A stretch of 64,000 nucleotides of DNA from Adiantum capillus-veneris (GCA_014529385.2 CM043962.1:41208598-41272597), one strand, 5' to 3'. Counted from the stretch's first letter, positions 50,826 through 61,598 are shown. Made by a program: numbers and translations. Notes: generated by a model from the letters alone, not told the origin.

Positions 50826-52663
50826 ATAAAAACTTCGGACTTCGCTTTAAGCGGAAATACCCATGCATGCCTGGAGTAATCATCAATGAAAGTCACGAAG
50901 TACAGGTAATTGCCCAAGGACGGAGTTTGCATGGGCCCACAAACATCACTATGCACAAGTTGCAACCTGCATGTGGCCCTAACTGAACCATCCTTTGGAA
51001 ACTTAGAACGCTGCATTTTACCCAGAATACAGCCTTCACAAACATGTTTGACAGGTGCTTCAAGAGGCGGCAAAGAAGCAACCATATCAGATTTCTGCAA
51101 ACGCAGCAAACTGGCAAAATTCAGATGACCAAAACGTGCATGCCAAAGTTTTGCATCTGAAATAGCCCTTGAATCTACAACAGCATTTGCAAAATTTTGT
51201 CCACACTTGTCATACAAAGTGAGCTTATACAGCCCACGGCACAAAAGCCCAGATGCAACAATTTCATCACCAAAACTGAGATCATGAACTGTACATCTGT
51301 CATCCACAAATTTGACTACAAGTCCAAGTCTAGCAAGTGCGGATACAGACAAGAGATTCTTCTTGATCCCAGGTACATAAAGTGCATCAACAAGTGTGAA
51401 GGAACTTCCATTAGCAGTAGTGAGCACAATCTTTCCAACTCCCTGAACTGGATAAGTGGCGTTGTTGGCACAAGTGACTGAATTCCCATGAGGGACAGAC
51501 TCGAGAGAGGTAAACAATTCACGATGTGAGGTAATGTGCTTTGTAGCACCACTGTCGAAATACCACACATGTGAATCTGCAGCAACTGACAAGCATGCAT
51601 CATGGACAGCAGGATTGTAAGTGCACTCTGCACTAAAAGCCCATTCTGCATCAACATCAGCATCACAATCTCCTTTCATAGAAGACTCAACAATGGCTGC
51701 ATTTGTAGTGGAACCAGCATTTGCAGTGGAACCACCCTCTTTCTTCTTAGCCTCTTTGGCCTTCAACTTAGGACACGACTTGATCAAGTGATCATTGGCT
51801 TTACAATAATGGCAACGCATCTTCTTTTTGCCCTTATCACCAGAATTGCCAGACGAAGTGCTGCCACCAGAAGCATTAGGAACAGAATTTTTGCCACTCG
51901 CAGCAGAACCATAAGAAGTGGCTGCATTACTGTTACCACCCTTTCTTTGAGAAGCAATAAAAGCCTGCTCAACTGCACGCTGCCTAGTCCTGTTTTTTCT
52001 AGAAAGTGACTCTTGCAACAACAATGTGCATAATGCATCAAACTTGACAACTTCAGGATTTCCTTGGGTCATCAGTCTCCAAGTACTAGCAAAAGTCTGG
52101 TAGGAATCTGGTAAGGCATCAAGAACAGTCTGCACAAGGGAACTGTCCGAAATGACTTCACCTGCAGAAATGAGTTGCTCATTGATTTCCTTGACACTAG
52201 CAAGGAAAGTGTCCATATCATCTTCCTCATGCATAATCTTCGACTCTAGCTCTTTACGCAGCAAAGCAATTTTAGCCTCATTGCGGCTTGCATAAAGACC
52301 TGCTAGAATATCCCAAGCCTGTTTTGCAGATTTTGTTGAACGGATGTGAGGAATAATGGTGCGCTTCACAGACAACGCAATCAATGCATGAGCCTGCGCA
52401 TCCTTAACATCCCAACGAGCTTGTTCTGCCATAGGCAAAACAACTCTAACAGCTGCAATCCTTGCAGCAAGACCTGCAACATCCTCAACATCGCCTACAT
52501 TTTCAGAACCAGGACGTACATCAATGCCCTGCACAATGTTCCAGACACCTTTTGACACAAGAACATGTTGCATCATATAAGCCCACATAGGGTAGTTGTC
52601 CCCATCCAACCTGTCCTCAGCAGCAAACATCTTGAACACATCTGTGTTGTTGTTGTCAGCCAT
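50780..52663 (-). pseudogene. Copia-2 gag, protease and integrase N-terminal half
   Basis: Starts at ATG 52661-52663 (MADNNNTDVFKMFAAEDRLD); the frame is open 20 codons further upstream, but this start matches family gag N-termini. Gag 1-220; zinc knuckle CHYCKANDHLIKSC (284-297); protease WYFDSGATKHITSH (D370); integrase zinc region LWHARFGHL...CEGC; LVHSDVCGPM (first acid, about 573), FVTFIDDYSRHAWVF. The integrase frame shifts by one near 50790-50815. An S/G/N-rich stretch precedes the knuckle. Confidence 0.95.
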
Positions 52664-53002
52664 GGTAAATGCTGCACCTGATGTGAAAACTGCCCGAAAA
52701 TAGGAGAAATGGAGCGGGAACAACTTGTGCTATATATCACAAACCATAGAAGACTATAAGGCACTTGTTATGCAGAAAACGGCACTGACAGAAAATCTGC
52801 ACAAAATGACGAAATAGCCTGTGCAGTACTGCCTGTAGTGGAAACGGAGGCCGAAATGAGCCCAAATCAAAATTCTGAGCAGACCAAGCTCTTTGAGCTT
52901 GCCCAAAACATTTGTCGACCTGCGAACGCTCGCCAAAGCTCACTGAAATCGGAGAAAGTGAGCAGGCGTGTGCTGGAGCAGCTGGCGACTAAGCCCGGGA
53001 GG

Positions 53003-53023
53003 ACGTGACCTGCTCTGATACCA
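53003..53023 (-). other. Copia-2 primer-binding site
   Basis: On the element strand, TGGTATCAGAGCAGGTCACG two bases after the 5' LTR: the initiator Met-tRNA type. Confidence 0.94.
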
Positions 53024-53025
53024 AT

Positions 53026-53252
53026 TGTTGGAATCAGGGTTGCAGAGAAACACACACAGCTTGGAGAAGATGAAGGAAACTCAAGGCACACAATAGAGAG
53101 TGTGTTACTTAGTGTGCAATGGAAAGATAGATAGCCCTAGAGTGATGGGCGTATATACAATGCACGGGGGAAAAAACCTCCTAAAGAGGGAAAAAATGCC
53201 CCGGCGGTCCTAGTGTGTTCACACACATCACTACCACATGTATATGGTAACA
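53026..53252 (-). repeat. Copia-2 5' LTR (227 bp)
   Basis: TGTTGG...TAACA in plus-strand reading; matches the other LTR but for four bases. Confidence 0.97.
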
Positions 53253-53416
53253 GCTACGTTCATGAGAATGTCTCATGGTTGGTTCCTAGGTGTGACCGGG
53301 TTGTCATATTCTATTATGGTCCAACTTTTGCTGCAAAGTATGCTACGTTCATGAGAAGGTCTCATGGTTGGTTCCTAGGTGTGACCAGGTTGTCACATTC
53401 TATTGTGGTCCAACTT
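53253..53416 (+). repeat. Tandem duplication, 89-bp period, at the Copia-2 insertion point
   Basis: GCTACGTTCATGAGAA starts at 53253 and again at 53342; both units read on through CTCATGGTTGGTTCCTAGGT. The left side of Copia-2 ends AAAGTATGCTAC, and AAAGTATGCTAC also joins the two units here, so Copia-2 hit this repeat at a unit start. Confidence 0.9.
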
Positions 53417-54443
53417 TGTTGCAAGATTTTCACGTAAGTATCGTGGAAAGTCTCGACATGGAATTGCGGCTTGGATATGTTTGTGTTAAATGCATGCACA
53501 CTAGGTGTTATGGGCCCTAGTGTTTAACACAAATTTATTTGGAGCGGCATGAAAATCCATGGACTTTATTCTTTCTGCACCCTTTTGCATTGCTAGTGCA
53601 ATCTCTCTTGCAGATTTCGTATGAGTTTACACCCTGCCATACAAGGTGATGGCTGAGTATGGATGTTAGTGATTGGTTGCTGGAACCTCCAATCTACCTT
53701 CAACCTAGTTGGTTGTCTCCATTCCATATCGAGTATATGGCTGGATACTCAATGATTGAGTCATAGTTTGTCGTCAGTCGTGGAAGACTGTCTGTAAGTG
53801 GTTGGGAAAAGTACCTCACTCTTATTGCTGTTATTCATCCCACGTTGGATAGGCAGCTGACAAGTATTCTATTTAGTACTAAAGGATATGCTAAGCGCAT
53901 ACCTTAGTAAACTGTGCTAAAGGATCTGCTAAGAGCATACGTTAGCACAATGCATTCTGAATAGGTGATTCTCTCCTTATTCTAGAATTTTCTTAGGTTA
54001 GGTTTTCAACTTTGAACACCTGTTGTGGTGGGGTTGGATATCGATAGTTTCATAAGTCAAGGACTTAGTAGGTGTGCTGACAGAGTATGTTGGCATGTAA
54101 CCTTTGTTAGGGGTGAACATGTGGTTCTGTGTGTTCCAAAATGTTTAGAAGTCTGACATGAGGACACTCCCTATTCTATCTTTCAGTAGCTATGAACTTT
54201 TCAAGATACTCACATGAGTTATCATGAGTTACCATTTAGATACGGGTGGTTGCAAAAGGACAACAATGTTGAAAATCAAGATGTTGCTCTTGGTTTCATT
54301 AAACCTCCTCACTGCACCAGGTATCGGTCATATGGACAATTGGCCCGTGTAGAGGATGCCAATAAGGAAAACATCAGTGTTCTTACGAAGATACTACCAC
54401 TTGTGTTTTCGAGGACGAAAACGCTTCTCCAAGGGGGAAGTAA
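53417..54443 (+). other. Right internal region of the short-LTR element
   Basis: No gene recognised. The last 230 bp (54214-54443) are open in frame and end VFSRTKTLLQGGSN just before the LTR, or FEDENASPRGK in another frame. Either resembles the tail of a gypsy pol ending at the purine tract, so a remnant of an autonomous parent is possible. Confidence 0.45.
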
Positions 54444-54574
54444 TGTCAGGCCAAGGGCAGGGCCAAGGGCCAGGACGGACATGCGGTCAAGGGGCGCTAT
54501 ATTTAGGGGCTAGGAGTCTATATATGGCACGGTTGGGTGGAAAGTTGCATGGTACAGTCCCCCGCGGTCTTACA
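54444..54574 (+). repeat. 3' LTR of the short-LTR element (131 bp)
   Basis: Follows the purine tract; ATCCA comes directly after (54575-54579). Confidence 0.95.
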
Positions 54575-55222
54575 ATCCATAACAAATTAGCCCCCTATCA
54601 CCCACAAGCAAACGGACAAGCTGAGCATACGAATAAAATTCTTAGCTCAATATTGACTAAAGTGGTTAGTTCAGAAAGAACACACTAGGAAATGAATCTC
54701 CATGCAGCTCTATGGTCTTATCGAGTTTCATTCAAAACAACCTGAAATACTACACCCTTTAACCTTGTTTATGGTCTTGATGCCATACTACCAATAGAAT
54801 TTCTATTGCCGACACTAAGGGTAGCTAAAGATCTTGAGTGGACTGGACATGAATTGTCAGAAAGACTTGAAGATTTAGAAAAGCTAGATGAGCAAAGGCT
54901 AACTACTGTAGCTCACATCTATGCACAAAACCGGAAACAAAAACAGTTTTTTGATTCCCATCTACTTACAAAAATCTTCAAAAAAGGGGACTTAGTTCTA
55001 GTCTATTCCCTTAAGCAACACATTTCCAAGTTTAAGAAAAAGAGAAACGGACCATTTATCATTGAAGATGTATCTCCAAGTGGAGCAATTAAGTTTTCCA
55101 CCCTAGACGGTGAACCAATGCCTAATTGGATTAGTGGATGTCGTTTAAAGAGGTACAATTTGCCACTAACCAATGAATTGCTAGAAAGGATGCATGCACC
55201 TAAGCAAAGGAAGATAAAATGA
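54575..55222 (+). pseudogene. Outer gypsy integrase, 3' part (after the insertion)
   Basis: Resumes in register across the duplicated target. PYHPQANGQAEHTNKILSSI supplies the third catalytic acid, stops occur near 54686 and 54746, and the C-terminal region continues (ALWSYRVSFKTT-like, then KKGDLVLVYSLKQHISKFKK, NGPFIIEDVSPSGAIKFSTL). It ends MHAPKQRKIK and TGA at 55220-55222. The D,D,E set is therefore complete on both sides of the insertion. Confidence 0.85.
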
Positions 55223-55768
55223 TAGCAGGTTATTGATGAAGCCCAAGAAGAAGCTCAGCTTCGGGTAATCAAAAGGAAAGCTGCTCTCAAGAATCAACAT
55301 ATACCTATTCCCATCAACACCCTAGAAATAGATGACCAACAATGGGAATTGCCGAAAGATGTAGTGTCAACAGATGATGAATGGTTATATGGAATGGACC
55401 TTCGTATCAAAGTACAACTCAACAATCATAGCACAAATGCATTGGTTGATACAAGAACTAGAGTAAATGCAGTCAGTTATTCCACATACAAGAAAGCAAC
55501 AAGTCAGTCATTGACAACAAAAATAGCGACTATCAAAGGATGCAACAAGTACCCAACACCAACATTGGGAGTAGTCAACTTGAATGTGATAGTACATGGA
55601 TGTTCATGTCCTCATCCGTTTGTATGCTTACCAGATGAACACATGAATGAGACAATGATTCTTGGAATCTCATGGATGCGGACGTACAAGTTAGTACTAG
55701 ATTGGGATACAAATCAGCTCAAGCTATCACCTAAAGGCGGACAAATAATTGTTCCAATTGCACTGTAA
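55223..55768 (+). pseudogene. Aspartic-protease-like domain downstream of the gypsy integrase
   Basis: Open stretch with ELPKDVVSTDDEWLYGMDLR, then VQLNNHSTNALVDTRTRVNA, VSYSTYKK, and later NETMILGISWMRTYKLVLDW. It has the shape of a retropepsin: a hydrophobic strand into A-L-V-D-T-x, a flap region, then I-L-G-x-x-W-M, as in gypsy proteases. The usual D-T/S-G reads D-T-R, so the active-site glycine is changed. It is preceded by a charged linker in the same frame after the integrase stop. The position after integrase is unusual; the normal place (40.2-41.2 kb) holds no protease. It would cleave the polyprotein. Confidence 0.6.
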
Positions 55769-57340
55769 CATTTAATGGCCTAAAATCTTATTTGTAGCGG
55801 AAATTAGCATGAACATAGTGGGCATTTCATTAGAATAGATTCCTAAGGAGAATTACAAGAGTGCTTGGGTGGAGAGAGCAACAAAAAGCATAACACCTAG
55901 TTAGATAGCATCGACAATACTTTCAAAAGAGAGAGCAATTAAGCTATTGACAACAGTTGAGGACCGGATTTGCATGGAGCCGGTCCCCCCTCCAAAAGGC
56001 TTTGTATTATGGTTTCTCCCATCAAGAGAGACATTGTACAATACAATTCTTTGTGTTCCTTCAAGACTAGCTAGTGCAATGAAGATGGAAGCTTCATACA
56101 CCAAGCAAAACACTTAATCAAACACAACTTGAATTATCCCCGTTCTCAGACCCAAGACCTCACACACCTTCGAAGATGGTGAGAGCTAGCAGGGTATGAG
56201 AGTAGATTGAGAGGAAAAAGAAGTATCTTACGAGAAAGAAGTACATCTCCTCACATAATCACTCATATTAGCATAGCTTAGCTTAGTAATTAGCTTGGTA
56301 GAGAAGATGAGCATGCATTGAAGCTTGGCTCTTGGTTGGATTTGCATCCACATGCCAAGAGAGTGTTGATGTAGGCTTCTATCTCACAAGCTTGGAGTAG
56401 GTGATGAGCTCTCCATTAAAGCTTGGGAGGAGATAGAGTATTTTCCCTTCACACATGGTCAAGTGTGAGAGTGTGTGTGTCAATGCCAAAAAAAAATCAG
56501 CCCCCCCCTCTCTCTTGGGCGAGCCCTAGCTGCTAAGTTAGTCTGGCTTTTGCCTCATTGGACCTCCCCAGGTCAAGCCAATAGGGATTAAGCAGCATAA
56601 GTGATAGCCTTCTGACATGTGTCCCCCTTTCCCCTTTTGTGGGAGCTTTAGATAATTAAATAATTAAACTAAACTCTCATTGGACCCCTTTGCCTCTTGG
56701 CCAATAAGAATCAGGCTAGCCATGGGGCTCCTGAATGCTCATTGGACCCCTTGGGAGACTGCCCAATAGTCTTCTAGGACACTTAATTCTTATTGGTTTC
56801 TTTTATTAAATGTTTTTAAATTAATTAAACTAGATTTACTCTAGCCTAATTCTCATTGGTCCACTTCAAGGGTCTTCCAATAGGAATTGGGCACACCTTG
56901 TGGGCATCTGGCCTAGGGAGCTGACATGTGTCCCTCATTCCCTTTGTGTAAAGGGAGCCTGTGTGTGTGTGTGTGGCTTTCTCTCTCATCCCCTAGCTTT
57001 GGGGCTCGCCCCCTCCCATGTAGGGATGTAGAAAGACTTTTTGGGCACACACTAAGCATCCAATTTTCCCTAAGGTTGACCTTTGGACACAACCTTTGAA
57101 TTTTGGAACCTTAGCATTTTGGAAGTCTTAATGGGCTGAACCTTAGGGTCTTTTTAGCCCATTGTTTCACATGGCTCTTTTGCAGATGGCCCCCCCTTTG
57201 GATCCCTATTTTCCCTCCTTTGGATCCCTACTGTGGCCGGTCTGCTAACTTAACCAATATTCTAGCTTTTTCTCCCTTGGCACTTCCCCACATTAAATGA
57301 TCAGTTTAATATGAGAAAATCATTTAGGAGAATTAGATAT
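55769..57340. other. Unassigned block with paired ATTGG/CCAAT motifs
   Basis: No coding similarity. Four units each have CATTGG on the left and CCAATA 18-25 bp to the right: starts near 56556, 56678, 56740 and 56854. The left and right ends carry CATTTAATG (near 55770) and CATTAAATG (near 57290), a possible short inverted repeat. It may be an insertion or an LTR, but no matching second copy or target duplication was found. Confidence 0.4.
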
Positions 57341-58177
57341 TGATTATTATGACATGCACCAAGCAAGGAGGAATGGAAAGTAAGTTATCAGCAGAGCAAA
57401 CAACGAAGTAATCACTCTTCTCCATCATATCGACAAGCAAATGCTACAAGTAGCATGCAAGGAGTCAGGAAAATTTGGGTACCAAAAGCACATCTTAAGG
57501 ACAAGCCGATTCAAATTTGGGTGCCCAAAACATCATCGATAAAACCAAAGAAGGTTCCAAAGATCAAAACATAGAGATGAGCATCTCCAAACATGGGACC
57601 TAACACGAAATGGATTTGGAAGAAAAAAGAGCACTTATCTTCTCCGCAAACCGTAAAACCAATCAAGCACAGAGATGAGCATCTCCAAACAAAGATCAAA
57701 ACACAAAGATGAGCATCTCCGAACATGGGACCTAACACAAAATGGATTTGGAAGAAAAAAGAGCACTTATCTTCTCCGCAAATCGTAAAACCAATCAAGC
57801 AATGGAGAGTTAAGCCTCGAAACACTCAAACATACCATTCTACACCAAGCAAACCAAGGTATCAATGGCGAGTAAAAGCTCGACAACAGTCAAAAGTGAT
57901 ACCATTAACTCAGGCAATCAGCATGCTAAAGCATCATGATGGTACAATCAAGCAAAGAGCACACAAGCTACTGGATTTGCTCTTTGGAAGACAACATCAG
58001 AAAGCCTCGACATCAGAAACCCTTGAGTTAATTACTCAAGACCCAACTCAAGGCATTGATCTTCAAAGCATGGTAGAGCCAACCAAGACTATGCATAGAC
58101 AGGATTGTTCAACCCATGCACATAGTCATCCCGGAGTACGCCATCTAGGAGGGTGGAAGAGTACTAAAAGTAATTAA
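57341..58177 (+). pseudogene. Basic ORF relict with WVPK repeats and an in-frame 132-bp duplication
   Basis: Reads IWVPKAHLKDKPIQIWVPKT (57473-57532), then a block duplicated with a 132-bp period (ATG at 57593 and 57725: MGPNTKWIWKKKEHLSSPQ). The block is followed by an open basic region to TAA 58175-58177 (QWRVKPRNTQTYHSTPSKPR, ISMLKHHDGTIKQRAHKLLD). In-frame stops sit in each repeat. Same strand and order as the gypsy element. Family unknown. Confidence 0.4.
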
Positions 58178-60334
58178 GGGCAATGTTTGAAGAGAAAGAA
58201 AAAAGTTTGATATTAACATGTAAAATTTTGCCAAATTACCTAATAATGCCCTTATAAATCATCAACAGGGGAATTTAACTGATAATATCTCCCCGATGAG
58301 TGTAAATAGTGTAAATAGTGTATATACTATCAAAAAATCATTAAAAATAGTCCTTTTTTTTATTATTTTTCATCATTTTTCTTGATGTTGAGACTTAAAA
58401 ATGGAGAAATCCAACAAAAAACAATAAAGATGTGTTTTCCAATGGATTTTCTATATATTGGATTTTTACTTTGCTTTTTTAGTGCATTTTGTTATTTTCT
58501 TTGATTTTTTCAATAAACAAGTCAAAAAATAATAATAATAACAAAGGAGCTCAGATGGAAAAAACTGAAGACATGGTGATGATCAGAAAGACAAGGTAGA
58601 CAGGCATTAAAAATTCCAATCAAATCGGAAAATGGAAGCGGGAAGCCTAAATTAGGCGGCCAGACCTACTTTTGTAGAATGAGCTGCAGGAATCCGATTG
58701 GGGACATTTTTGAGTCTAACATAGATTTCACGGCCTAGTAGGATTAACAGGGGAATTTGAGGAAAAATGGTTTGGCAAGTCCGAGTATAGATACCCAAGG
58801 TAAGCTAAAATCGCCTCATTTCCACTTGTCGCCTTTGGAGAGAGAGCCTTTCGACCCTCTTCGTGCGTATTTTCCGGAGTCCACAGTCACCTGTTTTCAG
58901 CGCCGTCTCACAAGAGACTTGAGGGGTGAGTTCTATACTTATAAATGATCCATTTTGTACGACCGGTAGCTAGTCTAAACCCCTGGAAAAAACCCTAGAA
59001 TCCGAGCAGTGCATGAAGACCTACGACCAAAAATCGACCATAGTGGTCTGTTAGCTCAACCAAATTGGATGAGACTTGAAATGTAGCATGCCCCAACATA
59101 ATAGAACACTTCTATAGAAACAGTTTACCATTTGGCAAGGGTCAAGGAGATCCCAAGTAGAAAAGCTAGGTTTTTGGCAGATGACAAAATTGGATTCTGA
59201 CTCCACATACAGCTTGCATACGAGGTCTATACACAATGTATATGATTGGTTTCATAAAATCAATCAAGCCAAGCCCTCTAAAAGCAAAAAACAACTCGAA
59301 GGCTACAAAGCATCAAATTCGACATACGAGGTCAAACTGACTCCAAATGGGCCAAAACTGGATGAGTGGCTTCAGGACTATGTTGCGGACAAGTCCATAG
59401 CCTCAAAAGTGACTGACCAACTCTACAACCCGTGTAGTCACAAAAATTGGTGATTTTAGAGTTGACAAAGCACAAAGTGATGCCGACAAGACCAGATTTC
59501 ACCAAATTCAATTTAGGAATTGTTTTAGGTGTATAGAATGTGTTTAGGTCAAAAGTTTCAAGTTTTGCAAGAAAAAGTTGACTGTGTTAATAATCACGAT
59601 TATTTACTTTTGCAATTTTTTGGCTTGAAAATAGTATCATCACCTCACCTATCACTTGTCCACACCTATTACATGCTAAATTTCAAGTATGAGCCAAAAT
59701 GATCAATTATAACTTGGAAAATTGCCAAAAAACGCAAAGAAGTCCTTGCAAGCCAAATTCTGAGTTATGAGCCACATTTTTAATCCAAATCACCTCATAT
59801 CACATACACAGGGTCTATATCATGCCTAGAATCAAGTTGTACCAAAAAATGTTCATTTTGATTAAAAAGTTAATAATCGCGATTATTTACTTTTTGGCCA
59901 AGATGGGGAAATTTGCAACTTTGTCATCATGGGACCAAAGTACATGATGTCCTTAGCCCACTAGCCAAGGCTAGACAAATTTGGAGCCCAAAATCTCAAA
60001 ATTCCTTCACATCTACTATTTCAGAGACTTAAAGCCTAAATTTGGCACCATTTTCACCTTGTGCACTCAAATGAGCCAATATTTCACTCAGAGAATCTGT
60101 TTGGTATAGACTTCAAACCTATAATGTCAAATCTGCAAAAAGTTGAAAAAATTACTCAGCTGTAAATAATCGTGATTGTTTACTTTTGTTGTAGTTTTTC
60201 GTTTGGACTTCATAATTTTGATCTTTACATGTTTTTATGCATCTATGCATGTTCCAAAATTAATTTAAAGCAAATTAGACTCAATTTGTCAGCAATTCAG
60301 ACTGAAGGACATTTCAGAGAAGAATCTACCAATT
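58178..60334 (+). other. Non-coding stretch with the gypsy leader palindrome
   Basis: AT-rich. AATAATC(A/G)CGATTATTTAC occurs at 59587-59606 and 59871-59890, and a variant (TAAATAATCGTGATTGTTTA) at 60162-60181, spaced about 285-292 bp. AACAGGGGAATTT appears twice (58265, 58748), possible purine tracts. It resembles the leader at 36.4-38.2 kb, so it may be the leader of a second, truncated gypsy copy. Confidence 0.55.
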
Positions 60335-61129
60335 TTGCTAATTTTGAGACTTTATTCACTTAACAGGAGCCATGCAAGCTGCAGAGAAGGCCAAGAAGAA
60401 GCTCTCGCAAAAGGAGAAGCTGCAAGAGCTACCACCATACCAACTGGGCCTAGTTCAGTCAAAACTGCCAAAGCGACCTATCTGTCAAGAGACCAATTGG
60501 AAGAGAATAAGACCACATTGTTCATAGGTAGATTCAAAAGCGAAGAAGGACATCAGGTACAACTGCAACTTCTATCAAAGGAAGTATATGATGTTGTAGC
60601 AAATCCAGAGACCAAAGAAGCCAACCGAAGACTGGGACTCAGAGATTTTTACAAACAAGAGCCATGTGGAGTGGATTTCCAAAAAGCTTATGAGCTCTTG
60701 TCTACGATCAAGGAAGATGGATCAGCATAGATCTCTGACCAGTAAGGGAACAAGGTAGAGATGGTCATTACAAAAGAGATAATGGCAGAAGCTCTCAAAC
60801 TGCCAACAGAAGGAATGACCATGAGAGCAAGAGACAGAAAAACAGTAGGAACTTTCACCAAGGAAACCGATGCTGCGACATTTGCCAATATCATCCAGAA
60901 ACAGGTAGAAGAACCTACAAGATTGTACCACAAACACTTCTGCTTCCTCGCCAAGAGACCGCCAAGGTATATGACACCCAATCATGCGGTTGCAACCACT
61001 TTTACACAAGTTCTCAAGCCGACAACCAGGCAAGCAATCAACCACGCGCAGTACGTGTTGTCCACATTGAAGGGGACAAAGAAAGAGGGTAAAATAACAT
61101 ATCTACACTACAACATAACCCAAAGTTAG
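60335..61129 (+). pseudogene. Unknown ORF relict after the second leader
   Basis: Piece one, 60335-60730: ATTIPTGPSSVKTAKATYLS, FIGRFKSEEGHQVQLQLLSK, LRDFYKQEPCGVDFQKAYEL, stop. Piece two, 60761-61129: VITKEIMAEALKLPTEGMTM, DAATFANIIQKQVEEPTRLY, stop. Both share one frame family and lie like one protein of about 260 residues with a TAG near 60728. It may be the additional ORF carried by Athila/Tat-type elements, but I recognise no domain. The end overlaps the CACTA-like terminus. Confidence 0.4.
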
Positions 61130-61330
61130 CGACGCCCTATATATTGACTCTCGTGCCTTTCCGCGTCCATATCGACGTTCTTACCTTTTGTCGATATATG
61201 TGTTGATGACTGCGTCGATATGCCTGTGGATATAAGCGTAGAAAGGTAAAGTTTTCCATGCGTATATCGACGGACATATCGACGCAAAGAATTTAGGGAA
61301 GAAAAGCGGAACCCGCGCGAAGGGGCCATT
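61106..61330 (+). mobile_element. CACTA-like transposon terminus
   Basis: CACTACAACATAACCC, then TTAGCGACGC 26 bp from the end, is the form of plant CACTA (EnSpm) ends. Within 61165-61285 the octamer ATATCGAC, or its complement, occurs about five times in both directions, like the subterminal motifs that bind CACTA transposase. The element end lies inside the unknown ORF. No opposite terminus (GTTGTAGTG) or transposase was found before the window ends. Confidence 0.5.
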
Positions 61331-61396
61331 TTCGCCCTCAACGCACGCGTTCTCAGATCTTGGCCAAAACCTGTGCAGCAGGTATTATGACACTCT

Positions 61397-61397
<1 letters not shown>

Positions 61398-61475
<78 letters not shown>

Positions 61476-61564
61476 CACATCGTGTGTGTGTGTGTGTAGG
61501 AAAGAGAGAGAGAGAGAGAGAGCGGTGTGTGTGTGTGTGTATGTAGGAAAGAGAGAGACATAGC

Positions 61565-61598
<34 letters not shown>

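Larger units (their letters stand above)
48073..53252 (-). mobile_element. Copia-2: nearly complete Ty1/copia retrotransposon nested in the short-LTR element
   Basis: A 5180-bp minus-strand element with 227-bp LTRs at 48073-48299 (3') and 53026-53252 (5') that differ at four positions by eye (about 98% identical). The flanking duplication is GCTAC (48068-48072, 53253-53257). The right LTR starts TGTTGG; the left copy starts TATTGG, so its terminal TG is mutated. The primer site TGGTATCAGAGCAGGTCACG lies two bases inside the 5' LTR, and GGGGGG with flanking purines precedes the 3' LTR. The gag-pol frame runs from 52663 to 48375 and is damaged by one frameshift and two stops. Confidence 0.97.
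43665..54574 (+). mobile_element. Short-LTR retrotransposon without recognisable pol, nested in the gypsy integrase
   Basis: A 10,910-bp element flanked by ATCCA. The LTRs are 131 bp each (43665-43795, 54444-54574), TGTCAGG...CTTA(A/C)A, and differ at about five positions. A Met-tRNA-type primer site follows the left LTR; AAGGGGGAAGTAA, a purine tract, precedes the right one. Without Copia-2 and its duplicated target it is about 5.7 kb. The internal region (43796-48067, 53258-54443) has no gag, RT or integrase I can recognise. This fits a large non-autonomous derivative mobilised in trans. It carries a (CT)n tract in its leader. Confidence 0.92.

Noticed and set aside
55769-57340. Solo LTR or terminal-inverted-repeat transposon
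   Set aside because: Only a 9-bp inverted match at the edges (CATTTAATG) and no target duplication; not enough to name it as an element.
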